A DNA stretch of 43,414 nt. Source: CAYQLK01 sp964418515 (GTDB taxonomy: Bacteria > Patescibacteriota > Microgenomatia > CAYQLK01). The stretch covers positions 1 to 43,414 of the forward strand of contig CAYQLK010000005.1 in NCBI GenBank assembly GCA_964418515.1, given 5' to 3'. Every line of letters begins with the position of its first letter. Position 1 is the stretch's first letter. The notes under the pieces were generated by a model. The model worked only from the letters and a program-made list of their open reading frames with translations. It was not told the origin of the DNA and did no database searches. Made by a program: the position numbers and the translations under genes. Shown here piece after piece: positions 19,620-28,865 of the stretch.

Positions 19620-20879
19620 ATGTCTGAAAAGATAAAAAAACTGCCACCAAAAAAACTCTCTTTTCCTAAGCCACAAAGTATTGGCTTGGTCAAATATATA
19701 TTTTTTATTGCTGTTGTTTCGTTACTTTCGTTTGTTGCGGGATACAAAGCCTCAGGTAAAGAGTTACCTTCAAAAATTGCTCCAGCCGTTAATTCTAGTG
19801 AAATATCCAACACTGCTAATCCGAACGGATTAGACTTTGGGAGGTTTTGGGAAGTTTGGGATACATTAAACAAAACTTACTACGATAAGACAAAGATTGA
19901 CTCAAATAAGATGCTTGAAGGGGCTATTTCCGGTATGGTTCGTTCTCTTGGTGATCCATACACCTCGTATCTGCCAAAAGAAGATAATCAAGCAATAAAC
20001 GAGGATTTGGATGGTAGTTTTGAGGGAGTTGGAATGGAGTTGGGATATTCTGAAGACCAGCAATTGATTGTTGTCTCACCGATTGAAAACTCTCCAGCAA
20101 TTAGAGCAGGAGTTAAATCAAAAGATCGAATATTGGCTATTGATGGAGCAGACACTTCCGGAATTACTTTGCCAGAGGCAGTCAAAAAAATTAGAGGAAA
20201 ATCAGGAACCAAGGTTAGTCTTAAATTATTAAGTGATGGAGAAATTGAGGCTAAGGATGTTGATTTGTTTAGAGCGACGATTAATATTCCCTCATTGGTG
20301 CTTAGTTTTAGGGACGGATACGGAATTATTAAGATCAATAAGTTTGGCGAAAAAACTAACAGTGAATGGGATAAGGCTGTCGGACAAGTTTTGGCTCAAA
20401 AATCTAAAGGTCTAATTGTAGATGTTAGAAATAATCCAGGTGGATATTTAAATAGTGCTGTTTATTTAGGGTCAGAATTTACAAACGGAACAGTAGTTAT
20501 TCAAGAGGGGACTAATGGGGTAAAAAAGAATTATGATGCGGAAAGAAAAGGCAAACTAATTGGAGTACCAGTTGTTGTTTTAATCAATGAAGGTTCTGCT
20601 TCAGCATCAGAAATACTTGCTGGTGCAATTAAGGTGCAGGCTAAAGGTGGTTTGGTTGGTCAAAAGTCGTTTGGAAAGGGAACAATTCAAGAAGTGCAAG
20701 ATTTTGAAAATGGAGCAGGACTCCATGTAACAATTGCGAAGTGGTTACTTCCAAATGGTGAATGGATAAATGGTAAAGGAATAGTGCCTGATTACGAAGT
20801 TGAAATGACGGCTGAGGATTTAAAAGCGGAAAAAGATCCACAGCTTGATAAGGCATTAGAAGTAATAAAATCTAAGTAG
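19620..20879 (+). CDS. ctpA: C-terminal processing peptidase, S41 family
   Basis: 419 residues. One N-terminal membrane segment (about 25-41) anchors the protein, with the body outside. A PDZ domain (about 115-200: GVGMELGYSEDQQLIVVSP, DRILAIDGADTSGI) precedes the S41 catalytic core with DVRNNPGGYL (near 267), the nucleophile region GSASASE (near 325) and the lysine in KSFGKGTIQ (near 353), a Ser-Lys dyad. It cuts proteins at their C-termini in the envelope. Three bases separate it from the next protease gene, so they form an envelope quality-control pair. Confidence 0.93.
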   Translation: MSEKIKKLPPKKLSFPKPQSIGLVKYIFFIAVVSLLSFVAGYKASGKELPSKIAPAVNSSEISNTANPNGLDFGRFWEVWDTLNKTYYDKTKIDSNKMLEGAISGMVRSLGDPYTSYLPKEDNQAINEDLDGSFEGVGMELGYSEDQQLIVVSPIENSPAIRAGVKSKDRILAIDGADTSGITLPEAVKKIRGKSGTKVSLKLLSDGEIEAKDVDLFRATINIPSLVLSFRDGYGIIKINKFGEKTNSEWDKAVGQVLAQKSKGLIVDVRNNPGGYLNSAVYLGSEFTNGTVVIQEGTNGVKKNYDAERKGKLIGVPVVVLINEGSASASEILAGAIKVQAKGGLVGQKSFGKGTIQEVQDFENGAGLHVTIAKWLLPNGEWINGKGIVPDYEVEMTAEDLKAEKDPQLDKALEVIKSK

Positions 20880-20882
20880 AAT

Positions 20883-22076
20883 ATGGAAGAAAATATTTCT
20901 GAAAATAAATTAAAAAATAGATTTAATATTTTGTCTTTAGTTAAAAATCCAAGTGCAGTACTGATTGTTGTGGCGCTGGTTATTGTTGGTTTGGTGGTTT
21001 ATTTGCAGAACTCAGGACGGGTAAATTTTAAATCTTTAGAAAATAAACAGTCGAGCGTTTCGGACTCTGGGCCAAAAGAAAAAATTAAAGTATTACCAGA
21101 AGAGTCTTTGGTTATTGATGTCGTTAAACAGACAAGTCCGTCCATCGTTTCGATTGTTGTGCAAAAGTCAGGTACTTCGAATCTTTTTTCACCGTTTAGT
21201 GGTAGCCAATCGCAAGAGTCGGGTATTGGAACAGGGTTTGCAGTTGATAAAAATTTGATTTTGACGAACAAGCATGTGGTTGCTGCGGGTGGTCGTTTCA
21301 CAGCGGTTGCAAAAGATAAGGACGGGGAAGAAAAAGAATATAAGGTGACGGAAATAAATATGGATCCATTTAATGATTTAGCGATATTAAAAATTGAGGA
21401 AAATAATTTGGTTCCTTTGACTTTGGGTGATTCTGAGGTCTTACAGGTAGGGCAACTGGTTATTGCAGTTGGAAATGCTTTAGGGCAATTTGATAATACA
21501 GTCACAACTGGTGTGGTTTCAGGGCTTGGTAGAGGAATTACAGCATCTGACCCTTTTGAGTCAATCGCAGAACGATTAGATAATCTTATTCAGACCGATG
21601 CCGCAATTAATCCAGGTAATTCTGGTGGACCATTACTTAATTCGAGTGGTCAAGTAATCGGAATTAATACTGCTGTGGCTGGAGCGCAAAATATTGGTTT
21701 TGCAATACCAATTAATGTTGCGGTCGAGTTGTTGGACGGATTTAAGCGTGAGGGAGGCAAAATTGTTAGACCTTTCTTGGGAGTGTCTTATACGGTTATA
21801 ACTAGAGAAGTTGCGATACTTAATGAATTGCCTGAAGGTATTTATGTTGAATCGGTGGCAATTGATAGTGCTGCTGATAAGGTAGGTTTAACTGAAGGCG
21901 ATATTATTACTGCAATTGATGGTCAAAAGCTTGATGACAAGAATCAATTATCTGAAATTGTCAGAAAGAAAAAGGTTGGAGATATGGTAACAATAAGTTT
22001 GTATAGGGATGGTGAAAAATCAGAGATGCAGATAAAACTAGAAGCGGCTCCTGAGGAAGTGACGAGATCTAATTAA
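20883..22076 (+). CDS. HtrA/DegP-like serine protease with PDZ domain
   Basis: 397 residues. An N-terminal hydrophobic segment (about 20-38) anchors or exports it. The trypsin-like domain has the triad His in TNKHVVAA (near 131), Asp in FNDLAIL (near 166) and Ser in GNSGGPLLN (near 247). One PDZ domain follows (about 300-390: PFLGVSYTV, GIYVESVAIDSAA). It degrades or refolds damaged envelope proteins. It lies directly behind ctpA and its last 4 bases overlap the convergent MFS gene. Confidence 0.93.
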   Translation: MEENISENKLKNRFNILSLVKNPSAVLIVVALVIVGLVVYLQNSGRVNFKSLENKQSSVSDSGPKEKIKVLPEESLVIDVVKQTSPSIVSIVVQKSGTSNLFSPFSGSQSQESGIGTGFAVDKNLILTNKHVVAAGGRFTAVAKDKDGEEKEYKVTEINMDPFNDLAILKIEENNLVPLTLGDSEVLQVGQLVIAVGNALGQFDNTVTTGVVSGLGRGITASDPFESIAERLDNLIQTDAAINPGNSGGPLLNSSGQVIGINTAVAGAQNIGFAIPINVAVELLDGFKREGGKIVRPFLGVSYTVITREVAILNELPEGIYVESVAIDSAADKVGLTEGDIITAIDGQKLDDKNQLSEIVRKKKVGDMVTISLYRDGEKSEMQIKLEAAPEEVTRSN

Positions 22077-23422
22077 AGATTTTTAAGTTCTCGTCTGGTA
22101 AGTTTTAGTAATATTAGCTCGATTTTTTCTAAGGTTTTTTCAGCTCTTAATCCCAAAATTCCACAGATAATTATTACAGCTCCCACTGCAAATAGAACCG
22201 TTTGGACTCCGAAAATATCTGAAAGCGCTCCTGCAAGTAAAACTGGTAGGGCAGCGACTATGCCCATGACCATTATTTGAGTTGAAAACACTCTCCCTCT
22301 TAGGTTGTTCGGAGTGAGCTCTTGAAGCAATGTTTGTGTTGGAATAATTACATATGAACCGCCGAAACCAAGAACGATTGAAAAGAACGAAATAAAATAT
22401 GAAAGTTTTACAGCATTTAGAAAATGAACAGGTCTAGAAAAATTAATATCATTTCCTGTTATAAATCCTGCGACTACTGGCGCCAAAACGATACCTGTAA
22501 TACCAAGACCGCTTATAAAAAACCCCGCAGAGATTAGACTTCTTCTGGGGAGAATTGAGCCGAATTTGCCCACAGAAAGCGCTCCGGTGACCATCCCTAG
22601 TCCAAGTGGTAGGAGCAAAACAATACTGGCACCTTCAGCTCTTATTTTTAGGACTTGTTCCATTAACCCCGGACCTACGGTGACGACTAGGTTGGCAAGA
22701 GCATTAGCAATAGCCATTGTTAGGATAGTTGCCCACACATAACGGTTACTGGTAATGAATTTGAGGCCTTCGCCGATATGACGATTGGTAAGTTTAATTA
22801 GACTTTGCAGGTTGGTCGTTTTTTCTCTGGTTGTTTCATTTGGTAGTGGTGGAAGGAATCTGCGCAATACAAAACTAACTAGTAGGCTTGATGAACCAAA
22901 GATAAAAATTACGTTATTACCAAATCTGTCGATTATTGGTCCGGCTATGGCGTAACCGCCAATCATTGCTCCAAAAAGTGTCATTTGAAATAAAGAATTT
23001 GCGGCAAGTAAATCTTTTTTGGGTACTAGCATAGGTATGGTTGCGGATTCGGTGGGCTGGAAAAATTGCAGTATCGAGTTAAGAAGTAGGGTTAGCAATA
23101 TTATTTGTACCGGCAAGTCAATAAAAAGATAGCCGAACATACATAACCCTACGCCTATATCGGTAATTAGTAGGATTTTGCGTCTATCGAATTTGTCAGC
23201 AACGACGCCGGCAAACATGGCAAGTAATGTTGAAGGAATTAGGTTAGTAAGAAGGAAAAGGGCTGAAATTGTATTGGAGTTGGTTAATCTAAAAAGCGTA
23301 ACGAGTAAAGTGAACGAAAGCATGTTGTAGGAAATCTGCAAAAGTATTTGGTTGGACCAAATAACAAGGAAGGCGCGATTTTTGAGAACACAAACTAATG
23401 AGTTGTCTGTACGACTTTGCAT
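22073..23422 (-). CDS. MFS transporter, EntS-like (MFS_3) exporter type
   Basis: 449 residues with about 12 membrane segments. The start FLVIWSNQILLQISYNMLSF and the loop between segments 2 and 3 (GVVADKFDRRKILL, the G-x-x-x-D-R-x-G-R-R-like MFS signature) point to the major facilitator superfamily. PTESATIPMLVPKKDLLAAN is characteristic of the MFS_3/EntS-type branch, which exports siderophores and drugs. The substrate here is unknown. A long helical end (AEKTLEKIELILLKLTRREL) is unusual but short. It converges on the htrA-like gene. Confidence 0.88.
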   Translation of the reverse strand: MQSRTDNSLVCVLKNRAFLVIWSNQILLQISYNMLSFTLLVTLFRLTNSNTISALFLLTNLIPSTLLAMFAGVVADKFDRRKILLITDIGVGLCMFGYLFIDLPVQIILLTLLLNSILQFFQPTESATIPMLVPKKDLLAANSLFQMTLFGAMIGGYAIAGPIIDRFGNNVIFIFGSSSLLVSFVLRRFLPPLPNETTREKTTNLQSLIKLTNRHIGEGLKFITSNRYVWATILTMAIANALANLVVTVGPGLMEQVLKIRAEGASIVLLLPLGLGMVTGALSVGKFGSILPRRSLISAGFFISGLGITGIVLAPVVAGFITGNDINFSRPVHFLNAVKLSYFISFFSIVLGFGGSYVIIPTQTLLQELTPNNLRGRVFSTQIMVMGIVAALPVLLAGALSDIFGVQTVLFAVGAVIIICGILGLRAEKTLEKIELILLKLTRRELKNL

Positions 23423-23478
23423 ATCAGAGTTGATTATCCGCTGATATGGTTGTTTGGTGCAATAAGGAAGGGGAGAGT

Positions 23479-24528
23479 TTAGTTGAGATTGTCAGATAGG
23501 TCTTTAACTATTGGGTCCAAATTACCTGCTAGGATGACTGGTAAATTATGCCAGTTTTTTTTAATACGGTGATCGGTCAGCCTATCTTGAGGGTAGTTAT
23601 ATGTACGGATTTTTTCTGATCGGTCTCCAGTTCCGATTTGATCTGAACGAGATTTTGCAGTTTCTGCAGCTTGTTTTTCTAATTCTCTTTGATAAAGGCG
23701 AGAGCGTAAAATCTGCAAAGCAATTTCCTTGTTTTGGGCTTGTTTACGTTCGGCTTGAGAAGCAACTACTTCGCCTGTAGGAATATGGCGAACTCTAACT
23801 GCAGTTGAAACTTTGTTGACGTTTTGGCCGCCTGCGCCACCGCTACGGAAAGTTTCGAATTCTAAGTCTTTGGGGTCAATGTGAAAATCAATGTCTGTGA
23901 CCTCTGGCATTACCGCAACTGTAGCGGTTGAAGTATGAATACGACCAGAACTTTCGGTAGCTGGGACTCTTTGTACTCTGTGAACACCAGATTCAAAACG
24001 ATAAAGTGAATAAACTTCTGGTCCTGAGATTTTAATAATGGCATGTTTGAGGTTGCCAATTGCGCCCTCGTTTATCTCAATTTCTTCGACGTTAAAATTA
24101 TGGAGTTGCGCAAAACGCGAATACATTTTGAGCAAATCACTGCCAAATATTCCTGCTTCGTCGCCACCAGCGGCAGCGCGAATTTCGATCATAATTGAAG
24201 GAGAACCAAAAAGTGCTTTGTCAGGTGAGGTTTCAAAATTAAGCCTGGTTTTATTCTCAGTCAATTGATCTTGAAGAGAAACAAGTTCGTCTTTGGCCAT
24301 TTTAATAATCTCATCGTCTTTTTCGGTTTCGATCATTTTTTCGGTTTCGACGATTTTTGCAGCAATGTCTTCGTTTTTTTCGGCAAGTTCGGCAATTGTT
24401 CTTAGTCTGGCAATAGTTGAGGAGAGTTCCTTGACTTGGTCTGGATCACTAGCAATTTCTGGATCTTCAAGTGATTTTTGCGCGCTGTGATATTTGTCTA
24501 GCAACTCTGAGATATTTTGTGTGAGCAT
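23479..24528 (-). CDS. prfA: Peptide chain release factor 1
   Basis: 349 residues. GGQ is present in RSGGAGGQNVNKVSTAVRVR (near 230), the methylation and hydrolysis site. The codon-recognition tripeptide is PAT in HRVQRVPATESSGRIHTS, the RF1 form, so it reads UAA and UAG. The N-terminal coiled region is complete. RF2 is not in the window, but genes here end in TGA, so RF2 must be encoded elsewhere. It is part of a leftward run with rpmE, a DMT permease and hisS. Confidence 0.95.
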   Translation of the reverse strand: MLTQNISELLDKYHSAQKSLEDPEIASDPDQVKELSSTIARLRTIAELAEKNEDIAAKIVETEKMIETEKDDEIIKMAKDELVSLQDQLTENKTRLNFETSPDKALFGSPSIMIEIRAAAGGDEAGIFGSDLLKMYSRFAQLHNFNVEEIEINEGAIGNLKHAIIKISGPEVYSLYRFESGVHRVQRVPATESSGRIHTSTATVAVMPEVTDIDFHIDPKDLEFETFRSGGAGGQNVNKVSTAVRVRHIPTGEVVASQAERKQAQNKEIALQILRSRLYQRELEKQAAETAKSRSDQIGTGDRSEKIRTYNYPQDRLTDHRIKKNWHNLPVILAGNLDPIVKDLSDNLN

Positions 24529-24558
24529 ATTGGAGAGTAGAGTAGTCGAGTAAGAAAG

Positions 24559-24861
24559 TTATTTCTTAGACTGAGCTAACATTTCGCGAAGAGACATTGG
24601 AGAGCTTGAGCGCCTGACCTCTTGTTCTTTTTTCTTGACCACTTCTTTTTGGCGAAGTTTGGCTTTTTCTTGTAAAGCTTGAAAACGTTCGACTTTTCCT
24701 TGAGTGTCAACGAATTTCATTTGACCCGTGAAAAAAGGGTGGCATTTTGAGCATATTTCGAGATGGATCTCTGGCTTGGTTGAGCCAGTGTTCCATGAAT
24801 TGCCGCAGACACAAGTGACTTTGGCGTCGGCGTGGTATTTAGGATGCCCTGTAGGTTTCAT
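24559..24861 (-). CDS. rpmE: 50S ribosomal protein L31, zinc type, with long C-terminal tail
   Basis: 100 residues, longer than the usual 66-75. The core has the zinc-binding cysteines CVCG (near 18-20) and CSKCHPFFTG (near 37-40), typical of the C+ form. The tail after residue 60 is a charged helix (ALQEKAKLRQKEVVKKKEQE) ending SLREMLAQSKK. The rpmE-prfA order is common in bacteria. L31 sits at the 50S-30S bridge. Confidence 0.92.
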   Translation of the reverse strand: MKPTGHPKYHADAKVTCVCGNSWNTGSTKPEIHLEICSKCHPFFTGQMKFVDTQGKVERFQALQEKAKLRQKEVVKKKEQEVRRSSSPMSLREMLAQSKK

Positions 24862-24918
24862 ATGCAGGTTGGAATTCTAGCAGAATATAAGGCTTTATGG
24901 CAATAGTAATTGTAGTCA

Positions 24919-25845
24919 TTAGTGTCTTAAATGAAACTTTCGTAATATATGGATATGTTTAGGGATTGGAAAGTCGGCGATTGTGACACCAAAAAGTATA
25001 AAAATTGCGCCAACATAAAATATTAGATCTGGTCTTTCCTGAAGGATAACCATTGAAGCTATGACTGCAACAATTGGCTGAATGTAACCAAAAATAGACT
25101 CAAATGAGGTGGTCAGATATTTGAGTGAGCTTTCGTACAAAATGTAGGCAAGAATACCCCCAATTAGGGCATCATAAAGAATAAAAAGAGTAATTTTTGT
25201 GTTCAGCTGTTGGAGCCAATTAATGCCTGAAACAATGTCGAACATGACGAATGGAAGACTTGTAAGGCTGGCCATAAAAAAAGAAAAAACGATTAGGGTT
25301 TGGTAGTTATATTGTTCGATATATTTTTTGATATAGATTGTATAAAGTGCGATTGTGATATTGCTTGCAAAGAGCAAAACTTGACCGAGAATTTCTGAAG
25401 AGCTGAAATCTTTGGGGTCTAAAAATATAATTATGGTTCCACCAAGAGCGATTATTGAACCAAATAAAGTTATTTTTCTGATTTTTTCCTTAGCAATTAG
25501 AATTGAGAGAAAGATAGTAACAATTGGAAATAGTGCGAAGATTACAGCGGCGGTTGAAGCTTCTGTTTGCTGCAAGCCGGAATAAGTAAGTAGGTTGGAG
25601 GCGGCAGGACCAAGAAAAGTAATAAAAAGAATTTTGGGAAGGTGTTTGCGTTCTATGGATTTGAGATAGCCTTTGAAATAATAGATTGGAGTAATTATCA
25701 GTAGGGCTAAAGAAAAACGTAGAAAAATAAATGTGTATGGCGGAATTGTTTCGACGACTGTCTTGGCTATAGGTGTGCCAATGCCAAAAAAAACAAAACT
25801 CAATATTGCGCTAATTACAGCGATTTTGGGCAGGTGCTTATGCAT
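24919..25845 (-). CDS. EamA/DMT-superfamily permease
   Basis: 308 residues, about ten membrane segments in two EamA repeats. First repeat: FFGIGTPIAKTVVETIPPYT ... TEASTAAVIFALFPI. Second repeat: IGGILAYILYESSLKYLTTS, SIFGYIQPIVAVIASMVILQ. This is the drug/metabolite transporter superfamily in the inner membrane; the substrate is unknown. Its start codon lies 2 nt after the hisS stop, so they share a message. Confidence 0.88.
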   Translation of the reverse strand: MHKHLPKIAVISAILSFVFFGIGTPIAKTVVETIPPYTFIFLRFSLALLIITPIYYFKGYLKSIERKHLPKILFITFLGPAASNLLTYSGLQQTEASTAAVIFALFPIVTIFLSILIAKEKIRKITLFGSIIALGGTIIIFLDPKDFSSSEILGQVLLFASNITIALYTIYIKKYIEQYNYQTLIVFSFFMASLTSLPFVMFDIVSGINWLQQLNTKITLFILYDALIGGILAYILYESSLKYLTTSFESIFGYIQPIVAVIASMVILQERPDLIFYVGAIFILFGVTIADFPIPKHIHILRKFHLRH

Positions 25846-25847
25846 TT

Positions 25848-27128
25848 TTATTTTTTGCTTAGTTGTTTTATTTGGTTAAGAATTGCACCTTTTCTATCAG
25901 TTGTCTGGTGTCCGCTATTAAGTTCTCGTAGTGTGTATTTGTCTTCAGATAATTCTTTGTCTCCAACTATTAACAGAAAATTAAATTCGTTTTTGACTCC
26001 ATAAGATAATATATCGCGCATTTGTGACATTTGTGGGTAAAAACTGGTGATTAAATTAGGATTTTTCTCACGAATTTTTTGCGACATGGCTAAAGTTTTG
26101 GGTAAGGCATTGTTGGAAAGAGCAGCAATTAAAAGTTTTTTGTGCGAGTTAAGATTTTTGGGGTAGAGGTCGTATTTTTCAAGCAGGTTACCAATAACAA
26201 CATCGCCCATACCAAATCCAACACCTGTTAGTTTGCGATCTGAAAATTGACCAACAAGGTTGTCGTAACGACCACCACCTGCGACGGCACGAGAGTTGAT
26301 ATCAGTCGGAAATACTTCAAAAACTGTTGAAGTGTAATAATCTAAGCCCCGAACGATTTTGCGATCAATTACAATATAATCGTCCAATTTAAGAGACTTA
26401 AGGTTCTCAAAAAGAGCTTTTAAGTTGCCAGAAAGATTAGTATTTGCAGCGTTTAGATAATTAATAAACCCTTCGATATCTTTCACTCTGGGGTAATTTT
26501 GTTTAATGTCGGAAATGGTGTTGGCTACGCCAATTTTGGGTAACCTATCAATGAATTTGAGGATTAAGGTTTGGTTTTTGGGGTCGATGCCTGTCCATTT
26601 CTCAATATCGGATTGTAAATCTTTTTTGTCGTTTAGATGAACCTTTATTTTGTCGGGACCGAGGCCGATTTTTTGAAAAAAAGTACAAAGTACAGCTATA
26701 CAGTCGGCGTCGGATATTTGTTCATCGCTCCCGATTACGTCCACATTCCATTGAAAATGTTCTCGGAGTCTCCCAGATTGAGGTTTTTCGTAGCGCCAAA
26801 GAACTGGAATCGAAAACCATTTAATGGGGAAACTAAGATTGTTTTGGTTACCAGCAATCATTCGAGCAAGCACCGGTGTCATTTCTGGGCGGATGGTGAC
26901 CTCACGGTCGCCGCGATCTTTGAATCTATAGGATTGTTCGTCGACTAGTTCTGAACTGGTTTTGGTTTTGTAGGTTTCGATACTTTCGAGAACTGGAGAG
27001 TCGTATTGTTCGAAGCCGAAACTGGCTGCTGATGCAATCATTTGATCAAACAACCACTGTCTTTTGGCAAAGTTATTTGGAGTAAAATCGCGAGCTCCTT
27101 TGACTGGTTGTAGATCGGTTTTTTTCAT
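25848..27128 (-). CDS. hisS: Histidyl-tRNA synthetase
   Basis: 426 residues, class II. Motif 1 region GARDFTPNNFAKRQWLFDQM, motif 2 WRYEKPQSGRLREHFQWNVD, the histidine-specific loop RGLDYYTSTVFEVF and AGGGRYDNLVGQF are all present, followed by the anticodon-binding domain (about 330-426). It charges tRNA-His in the cytosol. Its start overlaps the stop of the upstream gene by one base. Confidence 0.95.
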   Translation of the reverse strand: MKKTDLQPVKGARDFTPNNFAKRQWLFDQMIASAASFGFEQYDSPVLESIETYKTKTSSELVDEQSYRFKDRGDREVTIRPEMTPVLARMIAGNQNNLSFPIKWFSIPVLWRYEKPQSGRLREHFQWNVDVIGSDEQISDADCIAVLCTFFQKIGLGPDKIKVHLNDKKDLQSDIEKWTGIDPKNQTLILKFIDRLPKIGVANTISDIKQNYPRVKDIEGFINYLNAANTNLSGNLKALFENLKSLKLDDYIVIDRKIVRGLDYYTSTVFEVFPTDINSRAVAGGGRYDNLVGQFSDRKLTGVGFGMGDVVIGNLLEKYDLYPKNLNSHKKLLIAALSNNALPKTLAMSQKIREKNPNLITSFYPQMSQMRDILSYGVKNEFNFLLIVGDKELSEDKYTLRELNSGHQTTDRKGAILNQIKQLSKK

Positions 27129-28060
27129 TATTGAAGACTCAATATATTTCTTACGATAAGGTTACCATAGCTATTAGCAGTGGCGTGAAAGAGGATTTTT
27201 TGGCCTTTTTGTGGTGGGATAGGTGAATTATTGTTTTGTGTGGTGTTTTTGTCCCAATAATATTTCGTTTTACTGTCTTTGAGGCTAAAAGTTTCTTTTT
27301 TGGTATCAACACTAGATATTTCTCCCGATTTAAGACTGGTGGCGACTTTGGGCAACGGGTCTTTGTTGGCATAAGAAATTAGTTTTTGTGTAGTTTGAAC
27401 TGAATCGCTAACAGCTCCAAAACCAATAACAATATCATCAACCTCTAGTCTTTCAATGTCTTTGAGTCCCTGATCCTTATTGCCATCGTTTTCTTCGCGA
27501 GGGTTAACAAATTCGAAGCTAGTATTGTTGTTGGTTGCGAGAGTAAAACTATTCCCGCTAATAAGGCTTTTTAATTCAACGTTGCCTCCGAGAGTAGAAA
27601 TGACTTTGCCAAAAATCGCAACCTCTTTGTTTGTTTCAGCTTCCGTGTGATAGTAAATAAACGGAACTTCTTTAATGATGGAATAATCGATTGGGTCGAT
27701 TTGGGTAAGAGTAAAAATATTTGCACCAAGATTTAGGTTGAGTGTGGTTTTGGCAACCATATTGGTTGGTGTAAGCTGCAAAATCATATCTTCCTTATTA
27801 GTAATTAAATTAATGTTATTTTCATCTAGGTTTTTTATCTCAACCTCTATTAGCTTTGTGTTAACGGCGTAGCCACTGTCTGGAGTCAAATCCTCGATTT
27901 CTTTTGGGGACGCAAAGATGCTAGTTGCCGTGTCAATAATATTTTGGGGTATTTGAGTAATTTTTTGATTACGCACCCAAAATCCCGAAATAATAAGTCC
28001 AATTAAGGCAAATAATAGTAAAAAGAAAAGAATCGGTAGTACTTTTGCAAGCAATTTCAT
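27128..28060 (-). CDS. Membrane-anchored extracytoplasmic protein of unknown function
   Basis: 310 residues. One N-terminal membrane segment (about 9-30), then an exposed region. About 65-135 reads as an Ig-like strand domain (KLIEVEIKNLDENNINLIT ... LNLGANIFTLTQ), resembling the extracellular domains often placed after such anchors. About 140-215 and 235-310 look like two related OB-like modules (VAIFGKVISTLGGNVELK, then SGEISSVDTKKETFSLKDSK), each opening with a 'G.(V/I)S....' strand pair as in DUF5666-like domains. No catalytic motif is seen. It leads the hisS operon. Confidence 0.7.
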   Translation of the reverse strand: MKLLAKVLPILFFLLLFALIGLIISGFWVRNQKITQIPQNIIDTATSIFASPKEIEDLTPDSGYAVNTKLIEVEIKNLDENNINLITNKEDMILQLTPTNMVAKTTLNLNLGANIFTLTQIDPIDYSIIKEVPFIYYHTEAETNKEVAIFGKVISTLGGNVELKSLISGNSFTLATNNNTSFEFVNPREENDGNKDQGLKDIERLEVDDIVIGFGAVSDSVQTTQKLISYANKDPLPKVATSLKSGEISSVDTKKETFSLKDSKTKYYWDKNTTQNNNSPIPPQKGQKILFHATANSYGNLIVRNILSLQ

Positions 28061-28132
28061 TGCTTAATTCTACCAAAGCTAAATTATGTTATTATAGTTT
28101 TCTGTTAATAACCAAATAATCCATAGAGAAAT

Positions 28133-28789
28133 ATGTCAGACATTATTTTTAATGGCCACTCCTGTTTTACTATCAAATCCAACGGCGGTCAGACGATTGT
28201 GATTGATCCATACGATTCAGAATCAACTGGTCTTAAGTTACCAAAACTAACGGCTGATTTGGTGTTGGCTACTCATTCACACTCAGACCACAGTAATTTT
28301 GGCGGAGTAGTTGGGGTTGCTGGAGAGCCTTTTAAGATTATTGGACCTGGTGAATATGAGGTTGGTGGAACACTTATTCGTGGAGTTAATAGTTATCATG
28401 ACGAAAGTAAGGGTAGTGAAAGAGGAAGAAATACTATTTATGTGATTAATGTTGATGGGGTAAATATTTGTCATTTGGGCGATCTTGGTCAAAAGAAACT
28501 AACCGAAGCTCAACTTGAGGACATTGGTGATGTTGATGTGCTGATGATTCCTGTCGGAGGAGTTTTTACAGTTGATGCAAAAGACGCGGTTGAAGTGATT
28601 GCACAAATTGAACCAAAAATCGTAGTACCTATGCATTTTAAGGAGGAAGGTTTGAAGTATGACCTTGGGCCTTTAGATGAATTTGTGAAACAGATGGGAC
28701 ACCCAGGTGGGGAGCCAACCAAAAAATTGTCTGTCAAAAAGGACAGGTTACCTGAAGAACTTCAGGTTATTGTAATGGAGCGTTCATAA
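28133..28789 (+). CDS. Metallo-beta-lactamase-fold hydrolase (UlaG/YtkL-like)
   Basis: 218 residues, cytosolic. The start FNGHSCFTIKSNGGQTIVID followed by THSHSDHSN (HxHxDH near 48-53), GPGEYEVGG, HLGDLG (near 110) and VVPMHFKEE (near 170-175) fits the 'UPF0173/UlaG-like' branch of the MBL fold, which binds metal and hydrolyses ester-type bonds. The substrate is unknown. It is monocistronic and divergent from the hisS operon. Confidence 0.85.
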   Translation: MSDIIFNGHSCFTIKSNGGQTIVIDPYDSESTGLKLPKLTADLVLATHSHSDHSNFGGVVGVAGEPFKIIGPGEYEVGGTLIRGVNSYHDESKGSERGRNTIYVINVDGVNICHLGDLGQKKLTEAQLEDIGDVDVLMIPVGGVFTVDAKDAVEVIAQIEPKIVVPMHFKEEGLKYDLGPLDEFVKQMGHPGGEPTKKLSVKKDRLPEELQVIVMERS

Positions 28790-28865
28790 GAATTTTTATT
28801 CGCTCTATTTACAAAAAATACCAAACGAACAATAATACTTTTCCAATAAATAAAAAGGTGTTTTT

